Notes: a model not told the origin generated them from the sequence alone. Shown: positions 26,798 to 35,470, numbered from the stretch's first letter. The stretch: 64,000 nt of DNA from CAVQBL01 sp963710715 (GCA_963710715.1 CAVQBL010000013.1:186001-250000); one strand, 5' to 3'. Numbers and translations are program-made.

Positions 26798-27334
26798 ATG
26801 ACAGAAACTTTACCTCCTATGGTTCTCCCTGCCGAAGAGATTCAGCAATGTATCCTCTTTATTCGCGATGAAAAAGTCATGCTTGATGTGCATTTAGCTA
26901 TCCTTTATGGTGTTCAAACTAAAGTGCTTATTCAAGCTATTAAGCGAAATATTGATCGATTTCCAGTTGATTTTATGTTTCAGCTGAATCAAGAGGAGTT
27001 CCAAAACTTGAGGTCACAATTTGTGACCTCAAATTGGGGAGGCCGACGCTATCTGCCATACGTATTTACTGAGCAAGGTGTGGCAATGTTGTCTAGCGTT
27101 TTACATAGTAAACAAGCTATCCAAGTTAACATTGAAATTATGCGCGCCTTTGTTCGTCTGCGACAGTTTACAGAATCTCATAAAGAACTTCGGCAAAAAC
27201 TTCGAACACTTGAGAAAAAGTATGATAAGCAGTTCAAGGCAGTATTCGAAGCCATCCACCAACTAATGATACCGCCTTTGCAATCTAAAAAACGACCAAT
27301 TGGTTTTCAATCTTGGGAAGATGACAAAAAATAA
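26798..27334 (+). CDS. ORF6N domain DNA-binding protein
   Basis: A 178-residue protein with an N-terminal ORF6N domain, a putative DNA-binding module spread by phages and plasmids. Visible are IQQCILFIRDEKVMLDVHLAILYGV, KRNIDRFPVDFMFQLNQEEF, LPYVFTEQGVAMLSSVL and IEIMRAFVRLRQF, followed by a short coiled coil. The start is set at MTETLPPMVLP, which has AAGGA upstream; an earlier ATG at 26744 has none. The gene lies between two copies of a ~56-base hicB tail (near 26412 and 27378), so the cassette may have moved. Function is unknown; promoter site 2 precedes it. Confidence 0.85.
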   Translation: MTETLPPMVLPAEEIQQCILFIRDEKVMLDVHLAILYGVQTKVLIQAIKRNIDRFPVDFMFQLNQEEFQNLRSQFVTSNWGGRRYLPYVFTEQGVAMLSSVLHSKQAIQVNIEIMRAFVRLRQFTESHKELRQKLRTLEKKYDKQFKAVFEAIHQLMIPPLQSKKRPIGFQSWEDDKK

Positions 27335-27377
27335 ATGATAGCAGCAATTTTTAAAACAGATCGATGCATACACGATA

Positions 27378-27467
27378 CAACACGGTGGTAGTTGTTCAGG
27401 GTTTTTAGTTGATGCAGCGATGAGTTATATGGCTGAGCATAGAGCTGAAAAAACGGATACATCCTGA
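27378..27467 (+). pseudogene. HicB C-terminal fragment
   Basis: 30 codons read QHGGSCSGFLVDAAMSYMAE and end HRAEKTDTS, without a start. They match the out-of-frame tail of the hicB gene at 26079. A half palindrome (ATCGATGC at 27360) lies just before. The rest of 27335-27614 shows only AT-rich DNA and the ribosome-binding site of the next gene. Confidence 0.8.
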
Positions 27468-27614
27468 AAGTATCAAAATTGATCATTTTAAGAGACACGA
27501 GCACACAACGTGTGTTATTCTTGCACGATTAAATATCTCATATAGATTATCATTTTTAATAGAATCTGCATAAAAAAATAAGATAGAAATGCCATTCTTC
27601 AAAGAGGGGTTATT

Positions 27615-30600
27615 ATGTTACACAAAAATATTGAGCAAAAGGTCCAAGGTAGTGAAGTCAATATAATCACGCAGATTACGGGCAACCCTGAAGCCACCAT
27701 GAACCAGATTGCATCGAACAGTGTTGCGATGGCAATCTTGCAATTAAAAGATATCTATTTAGGAAAAACACCAGATCAAAAAGCACTGGATGATAATTAT
27801 AAACAATGTGTTGAAGAACTTAAGGGATTTAAAGTAGCTGATTTCTTTAAAGATGGCGAAGAACAAAAAGAACAAAATGCAGCATTGAAAAAAGAAATCA
27901 CTGAACAACTGCAATCAGTGATTAAATATATCATCGATAGAGCCAACGATCGTGATCTTTCACTACTAGATGTGGTAACACTTTATTTACCTGATGCTGA
28001 TAAGCCCAAAAATTTTCGGGAAGAAAAGCTGCAGCTACCACTGAATATTGTTTTGCCATTGGTCCTAAAAGCCTGCAATGACGATGATAAATTTGCTCAT
28101 CATTACGAAGGGACAGATGATGAAAAATTATCCCAAGCCCAAAAAGACAGACCTCTACGAAGGTTAACATTATTTAAATGTTTTCAGCGTACCAAAGTAG
28201 GAATTTGTCACCAAGGTATCCGCAATGAATTGGTCTTACTTTTAAATGGTGTCTATGAAAATATTAATATCATTGAAGATACAGCAGCAACAGTTTTATA
28301 TTTGTTAAAAGAAAAGATTTATCAAAAATTTTTGGAAAGTTATAATAGTAGAATACTTTCACAAGATGGTAATGAAGCTAAAACTCTTCTGTCGGCTCTT
28401 TTTACATGGATGATAGAATGCAATCCGACAAAGATATTGGAAATCATCGATCCACAAAATAAAATCAAAGCAGATTTAACTCAGTATTTTATACAAAACG
28501 GCAGTGATCCTAGCAAGTTGAGTGTGAAATATGACGGCGAAAATATATCTTTTCATCAGCTGGTTGAGAAATCGTGTTCGCGCGTTGCCTTTGCACCAGA
28601 TTCAAAATATATTGTTTTGTCTATGATCAATATGATTTTAAATGCAGATAATGAAGTAAAAAACCAAGAAATTAGAAATAAAGCTCTTACGTTAATGCAA
28701 AAGTGGATTACAAACGGTTTTACTTTCAGTTCTCTTTCACATCACAAAAAGGTATCAAATTTTTACATTGTTTATCAAGCGCATCAACAACTTCAGCAAC
28801 ACATGTCGCTATTGGTTTTGACAGGCAATATGACAAATGATGTCATTCAAGAATTAATTCAAGAGTGTAATAATTATTATAAGAATTTTATCAAAGAAAA
28901 CGAAACTCCTATCGAAGCAAAAGAAGTCATTCCAGAACTTACGCTCAGTAAAATAAAAGAATTTAATAATTCTATCGTAAAAAGCAAGCAAGATAGCATG
29001 AGTGATAAGATTGAAAATTTCTTTATTCATTGGTTTGGGGCGTACCCCAGTGAGCATAATCAGCATACCAAAGATTGGGATACTTTAAGGCACCTTTATT
29101 CGATGTTGTTGGAGGAAGCAATCCAAGCTAAGATTTTGCTAAATGATAAGGTTATTCAAAAATTTAATGAAACAAACATTGACATGACCTTTCGTGACAT
29201 CACGCCTTATGAAATCAATCGAGTATTTTTACACGCAATTATTCAAAAGCCAGAAAACTGGACGCCACTTTTTGCAATTACTTTTCAAGAAGTATTAACT
29301 TTTGTCAAAAATAATTTTAATCAAAATAATAGTGGACCAGAACTTGCGCTCAAGGAAAAATCTTATCCTCCTCGGTTGACAGGGCAATTGGAATATCTGC
29401 AAAAAAGGTATTCTTACTTGCTTTCTAGTCGAGAAAGTAAAGAAGAAAAAGGAACGGCTGTATTAGCTCAGCCGATAAGACCGCCAGAAATGATTCTTTT
29501 GCCAGATCACATTCAGAGCGCAGAGGAATGGTTTGAAGTGTCTACGCTTCTCGATAATGAAAAACGCGAAGTGGTTTATCGGGTTATTCGAGTTTCACTG
29601 AATCCATTACTTATTGGATATATCCAGAGTGTGGCTCATCTAAGTCATGTTTTAAATTTTATACCCGAAACACAATACAACGCGTTTCTTGTAGAAGAGA
29701 AGGCTTGTGCAAAAGTCAGATCGATTATCCAAAGTGTCATTCAACTAGGTGCAGTTTTAAATTTTTTACCAGAAGCTGACTATAAGACAATTCTTACGGC
29801 TCTTGGTGACGAGAAAATCGAATCGATTATTCAGAATGTGTCTCAATTATGTGAAATCTTAGATCTCTTACCAGAAGAGCAACGCCAAGCGCTTCTTGCA
29901 GCTCTTGGTAATGAGAAGGTCAAATCGCTTATTCAGAAGGGGTCTCAACTGAGTGGCATCTTAAGTTGCTTACCGGCAGAGCAACGCCTAGCGTTTCTTA
30001 CAGCTCTTGGTAATGAAAAGGTTAAATCGCTTATCGAGAATTGGCGTGACCTGGATCTAATCTTACATTTCTTACCGGAAGCGCAACACCAAGCATTTCT
30101 TACAGCTTTTGATAATGAGAAGCTCAAATCGATTATTTTGGAAGACAAAATTGATAAATTCTTTATTCGTTGGTTTGAGGTGCAATCTGATAAATATACT
30201 TATCATACTGCAGGTCGGGATACTTTAAGGCAGCTTTATTTAATGTTATTGGAAGAAGCAGTCCAAGCTAAGATTCTACTAAATGATAAGGTTATTCAAA
30301 AATTTAATGAAACAAGGGTCGGCACGGCCTTTCATGACTTCGACATCCGTGACATCATGCTAATCTGTCGGCTATTTTTGCATGCGATTATTCAAAAACC
30401 AGAAGACTGGACGCCACTTTTTGCAAGTATTTTTGAAAAAGTATTGCTTTTAGTCAAAAATAATTTTGGTCAAAATGGTAATTTTTTATGTTTCTTACTG
30501 GAAAAATATTATCCGCCTCAATTGATAGAGCAATTAGAATATCTACAAAAAAGGTATTCTTATTTGCTTACTAGTAGAGAAAGTAAAGAAGAAAAAGGAA

Positions 30601-31250
30601 CGGCTGTAGTAACTCAGCCGATAAGGCCATCGTCAAAAATGATTCTTTTGCCAGATCGCATTCAGAAAGCGGAGGAATGGTTTGAAGTGTCTAAGCTTCT
30701 CGATAATGAAAAACACGCAATGGTTTATTGGGTTATCCGAGTTTCACTGAATTCATTACTTATTGAATATATCCAGAGTGTGGATCAACTAAGTCATGTT
30801 TTAGATTCTATACCAGCAACGCAACGCAAAGCGTTTCTTCTAGAAGAAAAAATCTGTGAAAAAGTCAGATCGATTATCCAAAGTGTCGATCAACTAAGTA
30901 TGGTTTTAAGTTATTTACCAGCAGTTGACCGTAGGCCAATTCTTATGGCTCTTGGCGATGAGAAGATCAAATTAATCGCCAGTGATGAGCGTGACCTGAT
31001 TGCAATTTTAAGCTCCTTACCAGAACCGAAACGCAACACGGATCTTGGCAAGGAGAGAGTCGAATCATCTATCGATACGCATCACCTATTACTAGAGGAG
31101 CAATACAAAGAGTTACGATTATTTCTGGCTCCTAAAGTTTCAACATCAACGCAAGCGATGTTTTCACCTAAGCCATCTTCTCGTTTGGCTTCTGTGGATA
31201 AAGAAAATGCTTGTGATGCTAAAAATGAAGTGACCCAGCGACCGCAATGA
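27615..31250 (+). CDS. Very large helical-repeat protein, putative effector
   Basis: A 1211-residue soluble protein with AGAGGGG at the start. No family is recognised and no signal peptide or membrane helix is seen. A ~240-residue module starting DKIENFFIHWFGAYPSEHNQ (residues ~464-705) is repeated at ~842-1085 with strong identity, including LEEAIQAKILLNDKVIQKFNE and LEYLQKRYSYLL. Each module is followed by tandem ~34-residue helical repeats of the pattern LPE.QR.AFLTALGNEKVKSLI, about four after the first and fewer, more worn ones after the second. Such repeat scaffolds are typical of host-interacting proteins of Legionellales, but the role is inference. It lies in the toxin-antitoxin island. 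Confidence 0.85.
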   Translation: MLHKNIEQKVQGSEVNIITQITGNPEATMNQIASNSVAMAILQLKDIYLGKTPDQKALDDNYKQCVEELKGFKVADFFKDGEEQKEQNAALKKEITEQLQSVIKYIIDRANDRDLSLLDVVTLYLPDADKPKNFREEKLQLPLNIVLPLVLKACNDDDKFAHHYEGTDDEKLSQAQKDRPLRRLTLFKCFQRTKVGICHQGIRNELVLLLNGVYENINIIEDTAATVLYLLKEKIYQKFLESYNSRILSQDGNEAKTLLSALFTWMIECNPTKILEIIDPQNKIKADLTQYFIQNGSDPSKLSVKYDGENISFHQLVEKSCSRVAFAPDSKYIVLSMINMILNADNEVKNQEIRNKALTLMQKWITNGFTFSSLSHHKKVSNFYIVYQAHQQLQQHMSLLVLTGNMTNDVIQELIQECNNYYKNFIKENETPIEAKEVIPELTLSKIKEFNNSIVKSKQDSMSDKIENFFIHWFGAYPSEHNQHTKDWDTLRHLYSMLLEEAIQAKILLNDKVIQKFNETNIDMTFRDITPYEINRVFLHAIIQKPENWTPLFAITFQEVLTFVKNNFNQNNSGPELALKEKSYPPRLTGQLEYLQKRYSYLLSSRESKEEKGTAVLAQPIRPPEMILLPDHIQSAEEWFEVSTLLDNEKREVVYRVIRVSLNPLLIGYIQSVAHLSHVLNFIPETQYNAFLVEEKACAKVRSIIQSVIQLGAVLNFLPEADYKTILTALGDEKIESIIQNVSQLCEILDLLPEEQRQALLAALGNEKVKSLIQKGSQLSGILSCLPAEQRLAFLTALGNEKVKSLIENWRDLDLILHFLPEAQHQAFLTAFDNEKLKSIILEDKIDKFFIRWFEVQSDKYTYHTAGRDTLRQLYLMLLEEAVQAKILLNDKVIQKFNETRVGTAFHDFDIRDIMLICRLFLHAIIQKPEDWTPLFASIFEKVLLLVKNNFGQNGNFLCFLLEKYYPPQLIEQLEYLQKRYSYLLTSRESKEEKGTAVVTQPIRPSSKMILLPDRIQKAEEWFEVSKLLDNEKHAMVYWVIRVSLNSLLIEYIQSVDQLSHVLDSIPATQRKAFLLEEKICEKVRSIIQSVDQLSMVLSYLPAVDRRPILMALGDEKIKLIASDERDLIAILSSLPEPKRNTDLGKERVESSIDTHHLLLEEQYKELRLFLAPKVSTSTQAMFSPKPSSRLASVDKENACDAKNEVTQRPQ

Positions 31251-31339
31251 ATAGAATGCATATCTACTGTATTGTGTAGTAAGTCACATCGTCTTATCAT
31301 AACCCAGTGACAGTTCTCTTGAGGGTAGGAAGCAAATTG

Positions 31340-31538
31340 GCATGGCATCAGCAATATGACAATGATCCAGGTCACAAATGGTTGCGGCAACAAATAATAG
31401 AAATTGGATCCGCGTTCTCATGCTAAGCAACTTTGTTCTGTTTCGATATACAGGTTAATCCCTTTTCATAAAATTTTTAAAATCTATGGACAACGCTGTC
31501 TGTTTTAGGTTATAGCTAAAAAAGCATCGATCGATGCG
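31340..31538. repeat. Duplicated segment A, copy 2
   Basis: Near-identical to 25555-25751. It holds the last ~30 codons of the LysR gene (now an orphan fragment ending at a stop near 31424), the promoter-like pair TGGACA/TATAGC and the palindrome. It lies 90 bases after the large repeat protein and in front of a complete HigB/HigA-type pair. Confidence 0.9.
31487..31537 (+). promoter_or_regulatory. Promoter with 14-bp palindromic operator, site 3
   Basis: TGGACA (31487-31492), an 18-base spacer, TATAGC (31511-31516), then GCATCGATCGATGC (31524-31537) starting 8 bases after the -10 box. It precedes the toxin-antitoxin pair at 31671 by 134 bases. Confidence 0.6.
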
Positions 31539-31670
31539 CTCTATGTTGTTCAATTATAGCCACTCTAGTTTTTTCAACCTTTTTGAATCTTGTCGTTATG
31601 AGTCGTATTTTTTCGACAAATTGAACTCGACAAATGTTCACTTATATGTTAACATTAAAGGGGATAGATT

Positions 31671-32012
31671 ATGAGAGAGATTGATTTCTTTCGTACGGTT
31701 TCTGGAGATTGCCCAGTTGAATATTTTTTAGATAATCTATCTGGGAAACAGGCGCAAAAAGTTACTTGGGTATTGCAATTGGTAGAAGATCTTGAAAGAG
31801 TTCCAAAGCAATATTTCAAAAAATTAGTTAACACTGCCGATATTTGGGAAATTCGTGCTCAACTAGGATCAGATATTTTTAGAATTCTTGGTTTTTTTGT
31901 GAATACAACTAAATTTTTAGCGACAAATGGATTTCAAAAGAAGACTCGTAAAATACCTCAGCATGAAATCTATCTTGCTGAAAAAAGAAAAGTAGAATAT
32001 TTTAATAGGTGA
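31671..32012 (+). CDS. HigB-like toxin (phage Gp49-like/RelE superfamily)
   Basis: A 113-residue toxin with AAAGGGGA upstream. It starts MREIDFFRTVSGDCPVEYFLDNL. The core IWEIRAQLGSDIFRILGFF and the tail ATNGFQKKTRKIPQHEIYLAEKRK are typical of the Gp49/HigB family of ribosome-dependent mRNases; lysines and arginines in the tail are the usual catalytic positions. The antitoxin gene follows after 11 bases. This order (toxin first) is the HigBA arrangement. Confidence 0.92.
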   Translation: MREIDFFRTVSGDCPVEYFLDNLSGKQAQKVTWVLQLVEDLERVPKQYFKKLVNTADIWEIRAQLGSDIFRILGFFVNTTKFLATNGFQKKTRKIPQHEIYLAEKRKVEYFNR

Positions 32013-32023
32013 GGTAAATAAGT

Positions 32024-32299
32024 ATGAGCGACTTAAAGCGTTATGTAACAAAGCGGAAAAAAACAGGTACCGAATTTGCAACAAATTTTGATGAGGGTTA
32101 TGCCGAATTTAAAATTGGAGTAATCGTTCGTAATCTACGTAAAAAAGCTGGTTTAACTCAAGAGGAATTAGCAAAAAAACTGCATACGCAAAAATCGGCT
32201 ATTTCACGAATTGAGAACCAGTCAGAAGACATTCGCATATCAACATTATTTAAAATAGCAGCTGTTTTGGGGAAGCACGTGAATATTAATTTCAATTAG
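32024..32299 (+). CDS. HigA-like XRE family antitoxin
   Basis: A 91-residue antitoxin and likely autorepressor. The N-terminal toxin-binding part (MSDLKRYVTKRKKTGTEFAT) is followed by an XRE helix-turn-helix (LRKKAGLTQEELAKKLHTQK, then SAISRIENQSEDI). GAGGTAAATAAGT precedes the ATG. A truncated second copy is at 25751-25948. It forms an operon with the toxin in front, probably under promoter site 3. Confidence 0.93.
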   Translation: MSDLKRYVTKRKKTGTEFATNFDEGYAEFKIGVIVRNLRKKAGLTQEELAKKLHTQKSAISRIENQSEDIRISTLFKIAAVLGKHVNINFN

Positions 32300-32307
32300 G
32301 TGAAATA

Positions 32308-32412
32308 TAGGTTTCAACTCGATAAAAAGAGGAAAGTTACAGCGCCTTACCACAAAAAGGATTTACCTATTAAGACAGTACAAAGTATTTTGAAACAAGC
32401 TGGCCTAACATG
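32308..32412 (+). pseudogene. HicA toxin remnant, second copy, further decayed
   Basis: Matches 25964-26063, but one A is missing in AAAAGAGGAAAG, so even the C-terminal fragment (HKKDLPIKTVQSILKQAG) is out of frame with its start. It lies directly before the second hicB copy, as in the first copy. Confidence 0.75.
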
Positions 32413-32428
32413 AACGAGGTAAGCGGCT

Positions 32429-32686
32429 ATGCAATATCCCATTTTTATTCATAAAGATGAAAATAGTGGCTATGGTGTAATTGTGCCTGATTTGCCTGGT
32501 TGCTTTTCTGCGGGTAGCACAATTGAGGAAGCTATTCACAATGCGCATGAAGCTATCGAATGTCATCTTGAAGGATTATTAATGGATAATGAGTCAATTC
32601 CACTAAAAAACTCCGTAGAACAGCATCTTGGTGATCCTGATTTAAAAGGCGGTGTAATTGTTTTAGTTGAAATCGATCTAAGTTAG
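32429..32686 (+). CDS. HicB-like antitoxin, short form
   Basis: An 85-residue protein, MQYPIFIHKDENSGYGVIVP to LVEIDLS, about 90 percent identical to the N-terminal part of the gene at 26079. It stops where the paralogue continues into its DNA-binding tail, so only the HicA-binding RNase-H-like fold remains. With the toxin reduced to a fragment, it may be a remnant or may neutralise another HicA such as the one at 34585. GAGG lies upstream. Confidence 0.7.
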   Translation: MQYPIFIHKDENSGYGVIVPDLPGCFSAGSTIEEAIHNAHEAIECHLEGLLMDNESIPLKNSVEQHLGDPDLKGGVIVLVEIDLS

Positions 32687-32746
32687 GACAATTTTTTCTG
32701 GTAATTGATGCGCAAGCTATAGTTGACTCATGTAGGCATCAATCTT

Positions 32747-32772
32747 AAATTGATTCCTATATGAATCAATTT
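32747..32772. repeat. Inverted repeat after the short hicB
   Basis: AAATTGATTC (32747-32756) and GAATCAATTT (32763-32772) form a perfect 10-base stem with a 6-base loop; further AATTGATT words flank it. It is a possible terminator or operator. The remaining part of 32690-33020 has two or three tiny frames (for example 17 codons from GTG at 32909 behind GGAGG) that look like gene remnants; I see no real gene. Confidence 0.5.
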
Positions 32773-33020
32773 TGAATTGATTTATATAGACATCAGGAAC
32801 GTGAAAATGGATTGCCCAATTAAACTAGATAAAAACTGTCTACAAATTTTACGTAGCCACTTCTTCTCGTATCTGAAATGATGGTAAAAAATGAATTACG
32901 GAGGCTTAAGTGATAACTAACGTACTCAAACTGTCTAATTACCTGAGATTTCTTCAAGAGTAATAACGAGCAGGCAAATTATATGAAATAATCTCACTTA
33001 GCTAAAAATAAAAGAGCTGT

Positions 33021-34313
33021 CTATGATAAAGCTCTTTCTGGTAACCAAAACAACGTATTTAGAGGAAGTTCCAGACGATACATTATTATCGAGTCAAACA
33101 AATAGGGTTCGTGTTTGTTATCGGTTAAAAACTTTGTATTATATACGACACTGTAAATATTTTTACACCCACCTGAAAATTTTGCTGCCCCTGAATTTTC
33201 TAAAATATCTGGAAACCAGTTATACCAATTTGTGTCGAGGATGATTGCAAAAAGATTATGTTGGCCATGAAAAATTTTTTCTTTTTCGGTATCGTCAAAT
33301 TTTTCTTGCACAGCAGATCGAAGTATCTCAAATAAATTTGTATAAAGATAATCAAGTATTGTCCTGGTAGCGGGATCAGAAAATGATATCCCTGGCACAA
33401 GTGATGTTAAGCTTATAGCGATAATTCCAGGATTTCCTTTTTGGAAATAATCCGCTTTTAGTTTATCGCAAATAGATAATGCTATGCATTTAGCAATGAA
33501 ATAAAAATTAGTTTTTTCATCAGAAGTGCTGTTTATTGGGAATTCGATCTGTTTAAGCTTATCTAGCAATTCAGGAGAGAGAATATTTTTAAAATGCAAA
33601 CAAGCGTATCTATTTATAGAGATCCAATCACAAATTTTTTTGATAATTTCCGTGCTACTTTTGGTAGATAAAAATGATAGTTTAGCGGTTATATACTCTT
33701 TTTGATCATGGCTTAGATTTTCCCATGTAAACTCAATGCTTGTATCAAAATACCAAGAACTAGACAGATTATAACTTCGTTTTAAGAGGATAAATTTATT
33801 AAAAAGCATGCTCGAGACATCGAAAAAATCACTGAATTTTGGCAGCAATTTATCCCATTCATCAAGAAGACTCGTCGTTCTTGTTGTGCACTCAATGAAG
33901 TATTGATTGAATTCTAAATCTGGGGGAGAATTTTTAGTTTTCAAGGTGAATTTTTTACTTATTAAGTCTGCTATCACTAATTCAAATATGTTTTGAAAGC
34001 ATTGAACTGTAAAATCTTTTGTGAATTTTTCAACGGTCGAATCAAGTTTGTTTTTGTATTTATTATACCATTCATTAATTCGAGCTATAATCGCAGCAGA
34101 ATGCTCTTCATCTAATTTAAGATACTGGTAGGCGCTTAAATTACGCCACGTGTTAATTTTTTGTTGCAGCTTCTTGTCTGGCTGGATAGTAGAATTACAT
34201 CTACCTGAAAAATAAGATTGTATTTCTTTTGTTAGCTTATGTAGTTCTTCTTCTTTACTTTTTTCAAATAAATTAATCATACGATTAAAATCTCCTGCGC
34301 TTTTGCCAATCAT
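33021..34313 (-). CDS. Uncharacterised protein, possible PD-(D/E)XK nuclease fold
   Basis: A 430-residue protein that I do not recognise. It is helical, hydrophilic and without signal or membrane segments. The segment FQNIFELVIADLISKKF, then PPDLEFNQYFIECTTRT (about residues 108-150) has the order Glu...Pro-Asp...Glu-x-x expected of a PD-(D/E)XK nuclease core, although the usual lysine after the second acid is replaced. A later strand-rich part reads NPGIIAISLTSLVPGISFSD. It stands alone on the minus strand amid toxin-antitoxin genes and could be a restriction or defence protein; that is a guess from fold-like motifs and context. Confidence 0.6.
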   Translation of the reverse strand: MIGKSAGDFNRMINLFEKSKEEELHKLTKEIQSYFSGRCNSTIQPDKKLQQKINTWRNLSAYQYLKLDEEHSAAIIARINEWYNKYKNKLDSTVEKFTKDFTVQCFQNIFELVIADLISKKFTLKTKNSPPDLEFNQYFIECTTRTTSLLDEWDKLLPKFSDFFDVSSMLFNKFILLKRSYNLSSSWYFDTSIEFTWENLSHDQKEYITAKLSFLSTKSSTEIIKKICDWISINRYACLHFKNILSPELLDKLKQIEFPINSTSDEKTNFYFIAKCIALSICDKLKADYFQKGNPGIIAISLTSLVPGISFSDPATRTILDYLYTNLFEILRSAVQEKFDDTEKEKIFHGQHNLFAIILDTNWYNWFPDILENSGAAKFSGGCKNIYSVVYNTKFLTDNKHEPYLFDSIIMYRLELPLNTLFWLPERALS

Positions 34314-34395
34314 GCTTAGCTTTGTCGGTTTTAATTAATTCGTTCTTCCTTGCTCATTTCATTGAACTGCATTCTGGCATAAACTATTGATGTTG

Positions 34396-34435
34396 ATCTA
34401 CTTTCTTTTCAGCTTATTACTATGAAAGTAGATCA
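34396..34435. promoter_or_regulatory. Perfect inverted repeat in a divergent intergenic region
   Basis: GATCTACTTTC (34396-34406) and GAAAGTAGATC (34425-34435) are 11-base arms around 18 bases. The site lies between the divergent 430-residue gene and the hicA-like gene, so an operator is likelier than a terminator. Confidence 0.5.
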
Positions 34436-34556
34436 TTTTGCTTTTCTCTGAATAGGGCGGAGAATAGGGTCAAATATCAATTTAATAGAAGTTGATTAAC
34501 CCATATTGAGATTGATGCCCATGTATGGGAGGTTTTAACTCTATTAAGCTTGACTT

Positions 34557-34575
34557 TAGTACTACATATAGTACT
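34557..34575 (+). promoter_or_regulatory. Direct repeat upstream of hicA-hicB
   Basis: TAGTACT occurs at 34557 and 34569, one DNA turn apart (12 bases), just before the hicA start. Such repeats often bind the antitoxin. Confidence 0.4.
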
Positions 34576-34584
34576 ATAACCATA

Positions 34585-34839
34585 ATGACCAAATCAGAAA
34601 AAATATTAGAAAAAATGCGAAATAACCCCAGGGATTGGCAAATAGTCGATCTTGAGATTATTGCTGGTCGTTTTGGAATTACTGTTCGGAGAGGGAAAGG
34701 TAGCCATGTATCATTTGCTCATCCTAGATGGGTAGACATTTTAACGGTGCCTGCCCATAAGCCTATAAAACCGATATATGTGAAGAAGTTTATGTTATTA
34801 ATTGATGTGCTTGAAGAGGAAGAAATATGCGCGATATAA
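34585..34839 (+). CDS. HicA-like toxin
   Basis: An 84-residue mRNA interferase toxin of the HicA fold. It starts MTKSEKILEKMRNNPRDWQI. The catalytic-histidine motif is RRGKGSHVSFAHP, followed by ILTVPAHKPIKPIYVKKFMLLID, the standard HicA C-terminal part. The open frame reaches 20 codons further upstream, but this ATG gives the usual length. It overlaps the following antitoxin gene by 13 bases. Unlike the two decayed HicA copies near 26.0 and 32.3 kb it is complete, so this pair is probably functional. Confidence 0.9.
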   Translation: MTKSEKILEKMRNNPRDWQIVDLEIIAGRFGITVRRGKGSHVSFAHPRWVDILTVPAHKPIKPIYVKKFMLLIDVLEEEEICAI

Positions 34840-35216
34840 AAAATTCTGAATATCCATTTATAATTCGACACCTTTCAAGCGAGGAAGGCAATGGGTATTT
34901 AATTGAATTCCCAGATCTTCCTGGCTGCATGTCTGATGGCGAAACAATTGATAAAGCGATTGAGAATGGGCAAGACGCAATTCATGCTTGGATTGAAGTT
35001 GCAAAGGAAATGAATAGACCTATTCCTTATCCGGGGGAATTAGAAAGCCAAAGTGGTAAATGGGTTCAGCGTGTTCCAAAATCTATTCATTTGCGGCTTG
35101 TTAATAGAGCGAGAGAGGAAGGTGTTAGCTTAAATACATTGGTAATCATGATGCTCTCTGAATCATTAGCAGGTGAACCGCATAAAAATTTAGTTAAACG
35201 TCGTGCGCATCGTTGA
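34827..35216 (+). CDS. HicB-like antitoxin
   Basis: A 129-residue antitoxin. The N-terminal HicB fold is YPFIIRHLSSEEGNGYLIEFPDLPG, then CMSDGETIDKAIENGQDAIHAW. The C-terminal ribbon-helix-helix-like tail is VPKSIHLRLVNRAREEGVSLNTL. AGAGGAAGAAAT precedes the ATG inside the toxin gene. It is expected to bind HicA and repress its own promoter. It is distinct in sequence from the other two HicB genes, so it is a separate acquisition. Confidence 0.92.
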   Translation: MRDIKNSEYPFIIRHLSSEEGNGYLIEFPDLPGCMSDGETIDKAIENGQDAIHAWIEVAKEMNRPIPYPGELESQSGKWVQRVPKSIHLRLVNRAREEGVSLNTLVIMMLSESLAGEPHKNLVKRRAHR

Positions 35217-35420
35217 TCAAAACGGGAAGTAAAATGAGAAAACCCAGGAGCGGGTTGAGTGGTAGCAGGTTTAGCCAATATTGAAATTGATATTTGACTT
35301 TGAAGAAGGGTAAGCTCTGCAGTTTGCCCATATTGTGTAGGCTCTTTTTCGACTTAATGATGTGATTTGTATGGCAGTAAACTTTATCAGATATTTTTTT
35401 AATTTTTTTTAAAAAAACTA

Positions 35421-35470
35421 TAGACAGCAAATTTATTTTAGAGTATAAATGACAACGCATCGATCGATGC
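35421..35470 (+). promoter_or_regulatory. Promoter with 14-bp palindromic operator, site 4 (TOMM operon)
   Basis: TAGACA (35421-35426), a 17-base spacer, TATAAA (35444-35449), then the perfect palindrome GCATCGATCGATGC (35457-35470), which should cover the transcription start. Geometry is identical to sites 1-3 and sequence is closest to site 2. It is 179 bases ahead of the precursor peptide gene. The leader 35471-35648 contains no gene. An antisense frame across 35194-35592 was rejected. Confidence 0.7.

Noticed and set aside
29720..30140. Possible CRISPR-like regular repeats
   Set aside because: The ~100-base periodicity is protein-coding: it is the 34-residue repeat of the large protein, with codon-level variation and no constant repeat-spacer pattern.
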